64,000 nucleotides of DNA, from NCBI RefSeq assembly GCF_002149015.1, contig NZ_NGFO01000006.1, positions 1-64,000 on the forward strand, given 5' to 3'. The translations under genes were made by a program, and so were the position numbers. The DNA is from Gordonia lacunae (lineage in GTDB: Bacteria > Actinomycetota > Actinomycetes > Mycobacteriales > Mycobacteriaceae). The first letter of the stretch is position 1. The number at the start of each line of letters is the position of its first letter. Below are positions 19,061 through 28,538 of the stretch, in pieces. Under the pieces are notes generated by a model. That model saw only the letters and a program-made list of their open reading frames with translations. It did not search any database and was not told the origin of the DNA.

Positions 19061-20175
19061 GGAGACGGTACGACGGTCGGCTGCGACGCGGTGGTGGCGA
19101 TGCGACCACACCCGACGACCTGGTCGCCGCGTCGGGCATCGGGCAGGTACAGCACCGCGGCCTGACCGCGGGCGACGCCGGTGAGCGGCTCCTGCAGCTC
19201 GATCTCGATACCGGGCTCGCCGTCGACCACGGTCGCGGTGGCCCGCACCGGCGCGAGTCCGCCGTGGGCGCGGACCTGCACCATGGCGTCGAAGGGCTCG
19301 TCGGGGGTGACTCCCGAAGTCCAGACCGCGCGGGTGGCGGTGATCCCCCAGACCTGGAGGTCGGCGGCCGTCCCGACGGTCACCGTCCCCGAATCCGGGT
19401 CGATCTCGGTGACGTAGCGCGGCTTGCCGTCGGCGGCCGGCGACTCGACCCCGAGGCCCTTGCGCTGACCGATGGTGAAGCCGTGGACACCGTCGTGCTC
19501 GGCGAGACGCTCACCCGACGACGCGTCGACAATCGCTCCCGGCCGGACGCCGATGCGGGCACCGAGGAACGCGCGGGTGTCGCCGCTGGGGATGAAGCAG
19601 ATGTCGTGGGAGTCCGGCTTGTCCGCGACGGCCAGGCCACGGCGGGCCGCCTCGGCCCGGATCTCACTCTTCGGCGTGTCGCCGATGGGGAACATCGCCC
19701 GCGACAGCTGGTCACGCGTCAGGACGGCGAGCACGTAGGACTGGTCTTTGTCGGCGTCGACCGCGCGCCGCAACTCCCCGTCGACGAGCTGGGCGTAGTG
19801 GCCCGTGGCCAGCGCGTCGAAACCCAGGGCGAGCGCCTTGTCGGCGAGGGCGGCGAACTTGATCTTCTCGTTGCACGTCAGGCACGGGTTCGGCGTGCGT
19901 CCCGCCGCATAGGCCTCGACGAACTCGTCGATGACGTCGTCTTTGAAGCGGTCGGCGAAATCCCAGACATAGAAGGGTATTCCGAGGACGTCGGCCGCTC
20001 GGCGGGCGTCGGAGGCATCCTCGCGGGAGCAGCATCCGCGCGAGCCGGTGCGTAGCGCACCCGGGGCCGTGGACAGCGCCAGGTGGACTCCGACCACCTC
20101 GTGGCCGGCCTCGACAGCTCGTGCCGCGGCGACCGCCGAGTCGACGCCGCCACTCATCGCCGCCAGTACTCGCAT
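19057..20175 (-). CDS. mnmA: tRNA-specific 2-thiouridylase MnmA
   Basis: It forms 2-thiouridine at the wobble position of tRNA-Lys, -Glu and -Gln. The 372-residue product starts at ATG 20175 ([13 protein letters not shown]), where the PP-loop ATP motif SGGVDS begins at residue 8; longer frames upstream are noise. The catalytic Cys pair is present: the first at about 98 in [14 protein letters not shown], the second in [14 protein letters not shown]. It receives sulfur from the cysteine desulfurase encoded immediately upstream, whose stop shares 1 bp with this start, so the two form one operon. Confidence 0.97.
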   Translation of the reverse strand: MRVLAAMSGGVDSAVAAARAVEAGHEVVGVHLALSTAPGALRTGSRGCCSREDASDARRAADVLGIPFYVWDFADRFKDDVIDEFVEAYAAGRTPNPCLTCNEKIKFAALADKALALGFDALATGHYAQLVDGELRRAVDADKDQSYVLAVLTRDQLSRAMFPIGDTPKSEIRAEAARRGLAVADKPDSHDICFIPSGDTRAFLGARIGVRPGAIVDASSGERLAEHDGVHGFTIGQRKGLGVESPAADGKPRYVTEIDPDSGTVTVGTAADLQVWGITATRAVWTSGVTPDEPFDAMVQVRAHGGLAPVRATATVVDGEPGIEIELQEPLTGVARGQAAVLYLPDARRGDQVVGCGRIATTASQPTVVPSP

Positions 20176-21395
20176 CAGGTGATCCTTCCGCCGGGGGCCG
20201 ACACCAGCCCCGCGGCCCGCGCCCGGTCGACGACCTCGTCGATGACCGCGGCGACCGCGTCGATGTCGGCATCGGTGGTGGTGTGGCCCAGGGAGAAGCG
20301 CAACGACGAGCGCGCGTCGGCCATGTCGAGCCCCATCGCGAGGAGCACATGGCTGGCCTGCGCGACGCCTGCGGTGCAGGCCGATCCGGTCGAACATTCG
20401 ACGCCCTTGGCGTCGAGGAGCATCAGCAGCGAGTCACCCTCGCATCCGGCGAACGACACGTGCACGTTCCCGGGGAGGCGACCGTCGCCGTCGGCCCCGT
20501 TGCGCACCGCTCCGTCGACGCCGAGGAGGACCTCGGTCAGCCGGGTCTGCAGCGCTCGCACGTGGGCGGTGTTCGCCTCCAGGTTCTCGACGCACCACGA
20601 CAGCGCGGCGGCCATGCCGGCCGCACCGGCGACATCCTGGGTTCCCGACCGGACGTCACGCTCGTGGCCGCCGCCGTGCAGCAGCGGGACGCATCCGACG
20701 TCCCGGCCCAGTAGCAGGGCACCGACGCCCTGCGGGCCGCCGAACTTGTGGGCGGTCAGGCTGAGTGCGGAGAGGCCGCTCGCGGCGAAGTCGACCGGCA
20801 GGTGGCCGACCGCCTGGATCGCATCGGAGTGCACCGGTATCCCGAACTCGGACCCCAGCGCGGCGATCTCGGTGATCGGCTGGATCGTGCCGACCTCGTT
20901 GTTGGCCCACATGATCGAGATGAGGGCGGTCTCGTCGGCATGCGCCTCGAGCTCGGCGCGCAGGTCGGCCGGCGAGATCACACCGTCGGCGTCGACGGGC
21001 AGCAGCACGAGTTCGGCGTCGGCCTCGTCGGCGAGCCACTGCGCGGGGTCGAGAACCGCATGGTGCTCGATCGCCGAGGTGATGATCCGGCGACGACGCG
21101 GGTCGGCGTTGCGCCGGGCCCAGAAGATCCCCTTGACCGCCAGATTGTCGGACTCGGTTCCGCCCCCGGTGAAGACGACCTCGGACGGCCGGGCACCGAC
21201 GGCCGCGGCGATGGCCTCGCGCGACTCCTCGAGCCGGCGGCGGGCGGTGCGACCGGACCCGTGCAGTGACGAGGCGTTACCCGGCTGGGCGAAGACGGCG
21301 GTCATCGCCTCGACGGCTTCGGGCAGCATCTGCGTCGAAGCGGCGTGGTCGAGGTAGACAGGCGCCTTCACGGGCGGTCGGCTTGGCACGGGCAT
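20175..21395 (-). CDS. iscS: Cysteine desulfurase (IscS/NifS family)
   Basis: A PLP enzyme that takes sulfur from cysteine for tRNA thiolation and Fe-S clusters. 406 residues from ATG 21395. Signatures are [19 protein letters not shown] at the N-terminus, the PLP Lys in [13 protein letters not shown], and the active-site Cys in [12 protein letters not shown]. Gene order with mnmA matches Rv3025c-Rv3024c, where the product is called IscS. No scaffold gene (iscU) is adjacent, consistent with a main role in tRNA modification. The upstream gap to the DUF4334 gene is 142 bp. Confidence 0.95.
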   Translation of the reverse strand: MPVPSRPPVKAPVYLDHAASTQMLPEAVEAMTAVFAQPGNASSLHGSGRTARRRLEESREAIAAAVGARPSEVVFTGGGTESDNLAVKGIFWARRNADPRRRRIITSAIEHHAVLDPAQWLADEADAELVLLPVDADGVISPADLRAELEAHADETALISIMWANNEVGTIQPITEIAALGSEFGIPVHSDAIQAVGHLPVDFAASGLSALSLTAHKFGGPQGVGALLLGRDVGCVPLLHGGGHERDVRSGTQDVAGAAGMAAALSWCVENLEANTAHVRALQTRLTEVLLGVDGAVRNGADGDGRLPGNVHVSFAGCEGDSLLMLLDAKGVECSTGSACTAGVAQASHVLLAMGLDMADARSSLRFSLGHTTTDADIDAVAAVIDEVVDRARAAGLVSAPGGRIT

Positions 21396-21537
21396 CGCTA
21401 GCAAGGATAAACGCGCGCCGGGCGCCGACAAATTCCGCGATCGGCCGGCCGATCGGCGGGCTGCCGGCCCGGTTGCCGCCGGACGACGGCGAAAGCGGGT
21501 GCCGGAGGGCGCGAAACGCCGGATCGACCGGTCGCTC

Positions 21538-22017
21538 TCAGACCCGCTCGAGGTAGAAGTACAGGTGACGACCGTCGATGACGCCGCCCTTGCCGTTCAT
21601 GATCCCCATCACCGTGGTGTCGTCGACGCGCTTGAAGTGATCGATGACGGGCTGGCCGTCGTAGACCATCGACGCGGTGATCTCGCCCCGGAACTCGATC
21701 GCCCACAGGCTCGCCTCGCCCTTGCCCAGCTTTTCGTTGGAGTAGAGATCGCCGTTCTCGTCGCGGCACACCAGCGGCTGGACGTCGCTGCGCGAGGTGA
21801 AGGTCTTGCCGAACCAGTTCGCCTTGGCGAGCATGCCGTTGATGGCGTGCCCGGTCGTGAACTCCCCGCCCTTCCACGCGCCGAGCATCTCCTCGGGCCG
21901 TAGCGTCGACAGTCCGGCCCAGACGGTGTCGAGGTCGGCGTCGTCGACCCGGCCGTCGACGTCCCGGAGCTCGAAGAACTTGGCGCGCGCGGCTTCTCGG
22001 GTTTGCGTGGACGTCAT
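21538..22017 (-). CDS. GXWXG/DUF4334 domain protein
   Basis: 159 residues from ATG 22017. The N-terminal part has the GxWxG motif ([12 protein letters not shown]) of the GXWXG domain, and the C-terminal part matches DUF4334 (GITASM-type: [21 protein letters not shown], here cited in part, and GIMNGKGGV near the end). This two-domain arrangement is common in actinobacteria and is thought to be a small lipocalin-like fold binding an unknown ligand. It stands between the cysteine desulfurase and the acyltransferase genes with spacers on both sides. No function is assigned. Confidence 0.88.
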   Translation of the reverse strand: MTSTQTREAARAKFFELRDVDGRVDDADLDTVWAGLSTLRPEEMLGAWKGGEFTTGHAINGMLAKANWFGKTFTSRSDVQPLVCRDENGDLYSNEKLGKGEASLWAIEFRGEITASMVYDGQPVIDHFKRVDDTTVMGIMNGKGGVIDGRHLYFYLERV

Positions 22018-22079
22018 CGTCGCCTCCTGGAGGTACGCGGTTGATCGTCCGCAGAGCTACGGACGGCTACCGGAGAAAC

Positions 22080-23024
22080 CTATATGAGAGAACGGATGAT
22101 GTCACTTTCGGTGACCGCGGGCGAGCCCGCGACGACGCGCTCGCATCGACCCGCCAGTTCGCGGCGATCCCGACCGGGTGCCTCGGGTGGGTGGATGACG
22201 ATGGTGACGGCCAGGCCGCGTGCCCGCAGCACCCGCCGGAGCGTGTCGGCCGGGGTGTCCGCGCCGATGAAGCTCGGCGCCGTGGCCGTGGTCCCGTCGG
22301 TGCCCACGAAGCGCAGCTTCACCGGGACCACCGGCACGTTCGCGTCGATCGCGGCCTGGAAGAAGGCGGGCCGGAACGCACCGGCCGATCGGCCGCAGTA
22401 GGTGGTGCCCTCGGGGAACACGATCACCGACGAATCGCGGTGCAGGCGGCCGGCGACCTCGCCGACGGTCCCCGGCAAGCCGCGGAGTGTGCCGCGGTCG
22501 ACGGCGATGACGCCGAACCGGCGCGCGAGGGATGACACCACCGGCATCCCGACGACATCGGATTTGGCCACCACATGGGCGGGGCTGACCAGCGCCAGCG
22601 CGAGAACGTCGAGGAAGGAGATGTGATTGGCGACCACGAGGCCCGCCCGCGCCGGATCGGATCGTCGGTCCTCGACGTCGACGGAGATGCCCAATGCCGC
22701 CAGCAGAGCGCCCGACGCGGGGGCCCGGAGAGCGCGCGCCGGCCGGCGACGCAGGCGCGCCACCACTGCGGCGGTCAGAACGGCCCAGAGAATCCACACC
22801 ACGACCGCGGCGAGACGGCACAGCCGCCACGCGACGATCGTCGCGTCGGAGATCGCGCCGAGCGGCCGCGCCGCCGTCGCGCCGATGCAGCTTTCGCCGC
22901 ACGTGCTGATCGGGAACCACGGATGAGCGGCACCGCCGGACGAGCGGACCGGTGTGCACTGGGCGTGAACGCGCCGGGGACCAGCCGTGCGCAGTGCGAC
23001 CGGACCGACCAGCAGCGCGGTCAT
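22080..23024 (-). CDS. 1-acylglycerol-3-phosphate O-acyltransferase-like protein (PlsC/OlsA type)
   Basis: 314 residues from ATG 23024, overlapping the upstream GNAT gene by 4 bp. A membrane helix (LAAVVVWILWAVLTAAVVARL) precedes the acyltransferase domain, which has the NHxxxxD motif (VVANHISFLDVLAL), the acceptor motif FPEGTTYCG and the downstream VPVVPVKLRF. It transfers an acyl chain to a hydroxyl of a lysolipid at the membrane. Coupling to an OlsB-like N-acyltransferase suggests it may be the O-acyltransferase step of an ornithine-lipid-type pathway, rather than the housekeeping PlsC. Syntenic with Rv3026c. Confidence 0.88.
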   Translation of the reverse strand: MTALLVGPVALRTAGPRRVHAQCTPVRSSGGAAHPWFPISTCGESCIGATAARPLGAISDATIVAWRLCRLAAVVVWILWAVLTAAVVARLRRRPARALRAPASGALLAALGISVDVEDRRSDPARAGLVVANHISFLDVLALALVSPAHVVAKSDVVGMPVVSSLARRFGVIAVDRGTLRGLPGTVGEVAGRLHRDSSVIVFPEGTTYCGRSAGAFRPAFFQAAIDANVPVVPVKLRFVGTDGTTATAPSFIGADTPADTLRRVLRARGLAVTIVIHPPEAPGRDRRELAGRCERVVAGSPAVTESDIIRSLI

Positions 23025-23911
23025 CGTGCCGCGCCCCCGGACTCCGGCGCGATACCCGCATCGGTCGATCCGAGCCGTCTGGCACTGGATCGCAGCCGGT
23101 CGAGGTATCGCTTGTTCGCACCCTCGCGGTCGAGCAGGGTCAGGAAGTCCGCGACGTCGAAGACGTCGTCGACCGCGGGCTCGCCACAGATCCTGGCACC
23201 GAGTCGGAGGTACCCGCGCATCAGCGGCGGCATCGCGACCGTGTCCGCGGGCACGATGTCGTCGAGCAGGCGTCCGCCGATGCGCGCTGCCGCCAGTGGG
23301 TGTGCCCGCCGCCGGGGGTCCTGGTGGTCGTCGCGCAGCCGGTCCCGCAGGGCGCGCAACGACGATCCCGGGAGCCACTCCCCCGGACTGTGCAGCGGCA
23401 CCGACACGCACCCCATCAGGTACCGCAGATCGGCGTCGTCCATGTAGTGGAGCAGCGCCGCCCACATGAGCGCGGTCACCGACCCGTCGCGGTGCGCGGG
23501 ATGAACACAGGCGCGGCCCAATTCGACGGTGGCGGAGACGATGTCGTTCATCTCGCGAAGATCGAACTCGGTCGCCGAGTACCAGCCGCCGGCGGCAATG
23601 GCCCGGGCCGGAGCAAGGAGTCGTGCACAGCCGACCACACCATCGTCGGCGTGGCGGACGATGAGGTGTTCGCAGAAGGCGTCGAACCGGTCGGCGTCGC
23701 GGCCGGTGACCGCGTCCCCGATGCGGTTGGAGAAGCCGGGCTCGTCGGCGAAGACGCGGTACCGCAACTCCTGTGCGGCGACGATGTCGGCGGGATCGTC
23801 GGACACGAGGACGCGGATGGGTCCCGCGGTGAGCAGGGTCGTCGGCACGGCCCGCGTGAACCGTGCGCGCGAGACGTGGCTGGTGCGGACTGGCGACTGC
23901 ATGGCGTTCAT
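23021..23911 (-). CDS. OlsB-like GNAT acyltransferase (Rv3027c-like)
   Basis: 296 residues from ATG 23911; an upstream start at 24007 or a later ATG at 23902 cannot be excluded, and no good ribosome-binding site settles it. The fold is the GNAT variant found in OlsB: QELRYRVFADEPGF, DRFDAFCEHLIVRHADD, VVGCARLLAP, then VELGRACVHPAHRDG and YLMGCVSVPLHSP. OlsB enzymes acylate the alpha-amine of ornithine with a 3-hydroxyacyl chain. The C-terminal extension after residue 190 is typical of mycolata homologues. The 4-bp overlap with a PlsC/OlsA-type gene strengthens the idea of a two-step aminolipid pathway. Substrate unproven. Confidence 0.8.
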   Translation of the reverse strand: MNAMQSPVRTSHVSRARFTRAVPTTLLTAGPIRVLVSDDPADIVAAQELRYRVFADEPGFSNRIGDAVTGRDADRFDAFCEHLIVRHADDGVVGCARLLAPARAIAAGGWYSATEFDLREMNDIVSATVELGRACVHPAHRDGSVTALMWAALLHYMDDADLRYLMGCVSVPLHSPGEWLPGSSLRALRDRLRDDHQDPRRRAHPLAAARIGGRLLDDIVPADTVAMPPLMRGYLRLGARICGEPAVDDVFDVADFLTLLDREGANKRYLDRLRSSARRLGSTDAGIAPESGGAAR

Positions 23912-24050
23912 GACTCGAATGAAAGCCAGACCGGGCATCGGCGGGACCACCGGAGTGTGTCGTGTCGGTGCGGGTTCGATGAACTCGGGCCGCCATCGGG
24001 TGAACACGCTTCGCGGCGGCCACCTGCGGGTGAACGACCCCCGAACGCAC

Positions 24051-24081
24051 GGTGACCCCCGACGCGGAGTCGGGGGTCACC
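24051..24081 (-). terminator. Strong hairpin terminator downstream of etfBA
   Basis: A perfect 13-bp inverted repeat, GGTGACCCCCGAC (24051-24063) and GTCGGGGGTCACC (24069-24081), with a 5-nt loop. It lies 27 bp past the etfA stop, with no U-run, as is common in high-GC actinobacteria. Confidence 0.85.
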
Positions 24082-24107
24082 GGGTTGTGGAGCTGATCAG
24101 CGGGCGA

Positions 24108-25064
24108 TCACTTGCGCTTCTTGACCTCTTCGGTCAGCTGCGGCGCGACGTTGAACAGGTCACCGACGATGCCGTAGTCGGCGATCTCGAAGATCGGGGC
24201 CTCTTCGTCCTTGTTGACTGCCACGATCGTCTTCGAGGTCTGCATGCCGGCGCGGTGCTGGATGGCGCCCGAGATGCCCAGGGCGACGTACAGCTGCGGC
24301 GAGACGGTCTTGCCGGTCTGACCGACCTGGAACTGACCCGGGTAGTAACCGGAGTCGACGGCCGCACGCGAGGCGCCGACGGCAGCACCGAGCACATCGG
24401 CGAGTTCCTCGACGACCGAGAACTTCTCGGCACTGCCGACACCACGGCCACCCGAGACGACGATCGACGCCTCGGTCAGCTCCGGGCGGTCGCCGCCGAC
24501 GTTCGGCTCGACCTTGGTGATCTTGACCGCGCCCTCGCCCTGAGCGGGGACCTCGACGTCGACACGCTCGCCGGCACCGGCCTGCGGAGCGGCCTCGACG
24601 CCACCGGGGCGGATCGAGAAGACCGGCACGTCGCCCTTGGCCTGGGCGTCGACGGTGAAGGCGCCACCGAAGATCGAGTGGATGCCCACGCCGCCTTCCT
24701 TGACGTCGACGATGTCGGCGAGGACGCCGGAGCCGAGGCGCACGGCCAAGCGTCCCGCGATCTCCTTGCCGTCGGCGGTCGCCGGGACGAGGATGCCGGC
24801 CGGCGATGCGGTCTCGGCGATCGAGGCGAGGACGTCGACCTGCGGGGTGATGAGGTAGCTGCCCGCGTCGTCGGACTCGGCGACGTAGATCTTCTCCGCG
24901 CCGGCCTCCTTGAGTCCGTCGATGATGCCGTCGGCCGAGCCGGGCTTGCCGACGACGACTGCCGACGGGGTGCCGAGCGCGCGGGCGGCGGTGATGAGCT
25001 CGCTGGTGACCTTCTTCAGGGCGCCTTCGGCGTCCTGTTCCACGAGAACGAGTACTTCTGACAT
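24108..25064 (-). CDS. etfA: Electron transfer flavoprotein alpha subunit
   Basis: 318 residues. EtfA carries the FAD that takes electrons from acyl-CoA dehydrogenases and passes them to the respiratory chain. The FAD-binding C-terminal domain is evident: [51 protein letters not shown] and [19 protein letters not shown]. The N-terminal domain packs on EtfB. It is second in the etfBA operon, 53 bp after etfB with its own ribosome-binding site. Syntenic with Rv3028c (fixB). Confidence 0.97.
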   Translation of the reverse strand: MSEVLVLVEQDAEGALKKVTSELITAARALGTPSAVVVGKPGSADGIIDGLKEAGAEKIYVAESDDAGSYLITPQVDVLASIAETASPAGILVPATADGKEIAGRLAVRLGSGVLADIVDVKEGGVGIHSIFGGAFTVDAQAKGDVPVFSIRPGGVEAAPQAGAGERVDVEVPAQGEGAVKITKVEPNVGGDRPELTEASIVVSGGRGVGSAEKFSVVEELADVLGAAVGASRAAVDSGYYPGQFQVGQTGKTVSPQLYVALGISGAIQHRAGMQTSKTIVAVNKDEEAPIFEIADYGIVGDLFNVAPQLTEEVKKRK

Positions 25065-25117
25065 GGTGGTTTTCTCCTGAATGTCTGGGGGTTCGCCGGT
25101 GGTCTGCGTGGAGAAGG

Positions 25118-25903
25118 TCAGATGATCTTCTGGCCGACCAGGTACTCGGCGACCTTGGTGCCGCCGTCGCCTTCGTCGGTGACGCGCTCGCCCGCGGTCT
25201 TCGGCGGCTTCGGGGTGTTCGCCGTCACGACCGAGCCGGCGTTCTCCAGGCCCACGTCGCTCGCCTCGACGTCGATCTCGGCGAGGGTGAGAACGGTGAC
25301 TTCCTTCTTCTTCGCGGCCATGATGCCCTTGAAGGACGGGAAGCGCGGCTCGTTGATCTTCTCGTTGACGCTGACGATGGCCGGGAGGCTCGCCTCGACG
25401 TGGAAGATGCCGTCGTCGGTCTCACGCTCGCCCTTGAGGGTCTCGCCCTCCAGGGTCAGCTTGCGCAGGTGCGTGAGGTGCGGCAGCTCGAGGTACTCGG
25501 CGATCATGGCCGGGATGGCGCCGACGCGGCCGTCGGTGGCCTCGTTGCCGGCGATGACCAGCTCGACACCCTCGACCGTGCCGAGTGCCCGCGCGAGGAC
25601 GTATGCGGTCTGCACCGCGTCCGAGCCGTGCATGAGGTCGTCCTTGATGTGGATCGCCTTGTCCGCACCCATCGACAGTGCCTTGCGAATGGCGTCGGTC
25701 GCGCGCTCGGGGCCCGCCGTCAGGATGGTGACCTCACCGCCGTCGGCCTCCTTGATCTTCAGCGCTTCCTCGACGGCGCGCTCGTTGATCTCGTCCAGGA
25801 CGGCGTCAGCGGCTTCACGGTCCAGGGTGTAGTCGTCGTCGGACAACTTGCGCTCGGACCACGTGTCGGGAACCTGCTTGATCAGTACGACAATGTTTGT
25901 CAT
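25118..25903 (-). CDS. etfB: Electron transfer flavoprotein beta subunit
   Basis: 261 residues beginning MTNIVVLIKQVPDTWSERKL, the typical EtfB start. EtfB forms the structural half of the heterodimer and binds AMP; the motif ADKAIHIKDDLMHGSDA and the signature region VIAGNEATDGRVGAIPAMIAE are present. The first gene of the operon. An AGGAGGT sequence lies about 13 bp before the ATG. Upstream is a 185-bp region shared with the divergent methyltransferase, including a perfect palindrome that may be a regulator site. Syntenic with Rv3029c (fixA). Confidence 0.97.
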   Translation of the reverse strand: MTNIVVLIKQVPDTWSERKLSDDDYTLDREAADAVLDEINERAVEEALKIKEADGGEVTILTAGPERATDAIRKALSMGADKAIHIKDDLMHGSDAVQTAYVLARALGTVEGVELVIAGNEATDGRVGAIPAMIAEYLELPHLTHLRKLTLEGETLKGERETDDGIFHVEASLPAIVSVNEKINEPRFPSFKGIMAAKKKEVTVLTLAEIDVEASDVGLENAGSVVTANTPKPPKTAGERVTDEGDGGTKVAEYLVGQKII

Positions 25904-25938
25904 GGGTCTACGTCGACCTCCTGCATCGGGTTCGGCAA

Positions 25939-25954
25939 CTTACCGGCGGGTAAG
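25939..25954. promoter_or_regulatory. Candidate operator palindrome in the etfB/methyltransferase divergent region
   Basis: CTTACC-GGCG-GGTAAG: two perfect 6-bp arms around a 4-bp centre, 35 bp upstream of the etfB start. Its size and symmetry fit a TetR-family operator controlling a fatty-acid oxidation gene. The regulator is unknown. Confidence 0.5.
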
Positions 25955-26088
25955 GCCATGGGTCCCCACCACTTTAGCGTCTCCTATGTTTCCACTAAAC
26001 ATCGACTACCTCACACAATGCGGCGACCGTTCGCTCGCTCGGCACGACGGCCCCGGCGACCGGTGGGGCATGCCCTACTCTCTGTCAG

Positions 26089-26907
26089 ATGACTGACGCA
26101 GACCTCGGATCGTCGCGCGGGACGGCAACCACTGGTCTCGAGGCGCTCGACACCGACCAGCAGCTCGCACTCACCGGCGAGCGCACGGTCCCGGGGATTC
26201 CCGCCGAGAACTACTGGTTCCGGCGCCACGAGATCGCCTATCGCCACATCGCCGGCCGATGTGCAGGTCGCGATGTCCTCGAAGCCGGGTCCGGCGAGGG
26301 TTACGGCGCCGCGATGATCGCCGACGCCGGCGCGTCGTCCGTGGTCTGCGTCGACTACGACACCGCCGCCGTCGAGCACACCCGTCGCCGGTATCCCGAA
26401 CTCGTCGTCCACCAGGGCAATCTCGTCGACCTCCCGCTCGCCGACGGCTCGGTCGACGTCGTGGTCAACTTCCAGGTGATCGAACACCTCTGGGACCAGC
26501 CCCGCTTCGTCGCCGAATGCCGCCGCGTGCTGCGCCCCGGCGGGTCGTTGCTGATGTCGACGCCCAACCGCATCACCTTCTCCCCCGGTCGCGACACACC
26601 GCTCAACCCCTTCCACACCCGCGAGCTCGACGCGGCCGAACTCACCGAACTGCTCACCGAGGGAGGTTTCGCGGTCGACGCGATGCTCGGCGTCGTGCAC
26701 GGACCTCGACTGCGGGGGCTCGACGCCAAGTGGGGTGGTTCGCTCATCGACGCCCAGATCGAGCGGGCGCTCGCCGGGGAGCCCTGGCCCGACGAACTCG
26801 CCGCGGATGTCGCCGGCGTGGTCGCCGCGGACTTCGAGTTCGTCGACTCGGGTGAGCACGACATCGACGCCTCCCTCGACCTGTTCGCGGTCGCGTTGCG
26901 GGGCTGA
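26089..26907 (+). CDS. SAM-dependent methyltransferase of the methylglucose-polysaccharide locus (Rv3030-like)
   Basis: 272 residues from ATG 26089. A class I Rossmann methyltransferase: motif I DVLEAGSGEGYGAAMIAD, acidic motif II VVCVDYDTAAVEH, and motif IV DVVVNFQVIEHLWDQPRF. It is followed 2 bp later by the GH57 gene and then the GT4 gene, the arrangement seen in Rv3030-Rv3032, where the products are implicated in synthesis of 6-O-methylglucose lipopolysaccharide. A sugar-methylating role is inferred from that context. A TACTCT hexamer about 12 bp upstream may be the -10 of a short-leader mRNA. Confidence 0.88.
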   Translation: MTDADLGSSRGTATTGLEALDTDQQLALTGERTVPGIPAENYWFRRHEIAYRHIAGRCAGRDVLEAGSGEGYGAAMIADAGASSVVCVDYDTAAVEHTRRRYPELVVHQGNLVDLPLADGSVDVVVNFQVIEHLWDQPRFVAECRRVLRPGGSLLMSTPNRITFSPGRDTPLNPFHTRELDAAELTELLTEGGFAVDAMLGVVHGPRLRGLDAKWGGSLIDAQIERALAGEPWPDELAADVAGVVAADFEFVDSGEHDIDASLDLFAVALRG

Positions 26908-26909
26908 GG

Positions 26910-28538
26910 GTGACCACCGGAACCGCTTCCGTTCCGGGCCAGTTCACACTGGTCCTGCATTCGCATCTGCCGTGGCTGGCCAATCACGGGCGCTGGCCGG
27001 TCGGCGAGGAATGGCTGTATCAGTCGTGGGCAGCGTCGTACCTGCCGTTGTTCGACGTCCTCGAACGTCTTGCCGCCGACGGATTCACCGACCAGCTCTC
27101 GCTCGGCATCACGCCGGTCCTGGCCGCCCAGCTCGACGACCCGCACTGCGCGTCGTCGATGTACGAGTGGCTCGCCGACTGGCAGCTCCGGGCCACCCAG
27201 GCCGCGATGTCCCGAGACTCCGACCGCGCAGCAGCGGGACGCCGTGAGTACCTCGACGCCCAACGTGCCCTCGACACCTTCGCGAACCGGTGGCGCCACG
27301 GCGCGTCGCCCTTGATCCGGGAGCTGGCCGCGAGCGGGGTCGTCGAGATCCTGGGCGGCCCCCTCGCCCATCCGTTCGCGCCGCTTCTCGACCCGCGACT
27401 GCGCCACTTCTCACTGACCGAGGGGCTCGCAGACGCCCACGCGCGCTGGGGATTCGATCCGTCCGGCATCTGGGCTCCCGAATGCGCCTTCGCGCCCGGG
27501 ATGGAGACCGAATACGACAGCGCAGGCGTGGGCCACTTCATGGTCGACGGGCCCGCCTTGCACGGCGACACCGCGCTGGGACGCCCCGTCGGCGACAGCG
27601 CAGTCGTCGCCTACGGACGTGACCTGACGGTGAGCTATCGGGTCTGGTCGCCCAAGTCGGGTTATCCGGGCCACGGCGCCTACCGCGACTTCCACACGTA
27701 TGACCACGACACCGGACTCAAGCGGTTCCGGGTCACCGGTAGGACCGTGTCCGGCGACGACAAGAAGCCGTATGACCCCGCCCGGGTCGACGCGGTTCTC
27801 GACCGGCATGTCGAGGACTTCGTCGCGCACGTACGCGCACGGCTCATCGACGAGTCCGACCGGATCGGCCGTCCCGCGCTGGTCGTCGCGGCGTTCGACA
27901 CCGAGCTGTTCGGGCACTGGTGGCACGAGGGCCCCATCTGGCTCGAGCGGGTGCTCCGCCGCCTGCCCGAGGTCGGGGTCACCGTCGGAACACTGGCGGG
28001 CGCAACGCAAGCCGGGTTCGTCGGTGCACCGTTCGATCTCCCCCGATCGTCGTGGGGCTCGGGCAAGGACTGGCGGGTGTGGAACGGTCCGGCCGTGCAG
28101 CACCTGGTCGACCTGAACGCGGAGGTCACCGAGACGGCCCTCGACGCGGTGGCCAAGATGCAGCATCGAGGCGGTGGGCGGAATCGCGTGGCCGATCAGA
28201 TCCTGCGGGAGACGCTCCTGACCGTGTCGTCGGACTGGCCGTTCATGGTGTCGAAGGACACCGCCGCGCAGTACGCTGTGTCGCGAGCTCACACGCATGC
28301 GCACGCCACCCGCGAGATCAGCGACGCGGCGATGCGAGGCCGCGACGACGCTGCCGAGACGCTCGCCGCCAGCTGGTCGCGCGCCGACAATCTCTTTCCC
28401 GCACTCGATGCGCGTCGGCTTCGGACGACGCTGACCGCCGACCGGGCCGACGATGACGACACCGGCTCCGGCACCGGGACACGGGGGCCGGCAGGGACCG
28501 GCGCAGCCGGGACCGACACCGAGGGGGAAATCGGATGA
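26910..28538 (+). CDS. GH57-family glucan branching-type enzyme (Rv3031-like)
   Basis: 542 residues from GTG 26910. GH57 motif 1 is HSHLPWL near residue 13; the nucleophile region is GIWAPECAFAPGM (Glu), and the acid/base is the Asp in VVAAFDTELFGHWWHEGP. A C-terminal helical domain (DWPFMVSKDTAAQYAVSRAH) is typical of GH57 alpha-1,4-glucan branching enzymes. It would introduce or rearrange glucosyl branches on methylglucose polysaccharide or glycogen in the cytoplasm. The last 35 or so residues are Gly/Thr-rich and disordered. The stop overlaps the GT4 start (ATGA). Confidence 0.9.
   Translation: MTTGTASVPGQFTLVLHSHLPWLANHGRWPVGEEWLYQSWAASYLPLFDVLERLAADGFTDQLSLGITPVLAAQLDDPHCASSMYEWLADWQLRATQAAMSRDSDRAAAGRREYLDAQRALDTFANRWRHGASPLIRELAASGVVEILGGPLAHPFAPLLDPRLRHFSLTEGLADAHARWGFDPSGIWAPECAFAPGMETEYDSAGVGHFMVDGPALHGDTALGRPVGDSAVVAYGRDLTVSYRVWSPKSGYPGHGAYRDFHTYDHDTGLKRFRVTGRTVSGDDKKPYDPARVDAVLDRHVEDFVAHVRARLIDESDRIGRPALVVAAFDTELFGHWWHEGPIWLERVLRRLPEVGVTVGTLAGATQAGFVGAPFDLPRSSWGSGKDWRVWNGPAVQHLVDLNAEVTETALDAVAKMQHRGGGRNRVADQILRETLLTVSSDWPFMVSKDTAAQYAVSRAHTHAHATREISDAAMRGRDDAAETLAASWSRADNLFPALDARRLRTTLTADRADDDDTGSGTGTRGPAGTGAAGTDTEGEIG

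Noticed and set aside
17616..19139. 507-codon frame covering YjbR and the MetE-like gene in another frame
   Set aside because: Only its last 128 codons match a protein family; the rest is out-of-frame shadow of the MetE-like gene.
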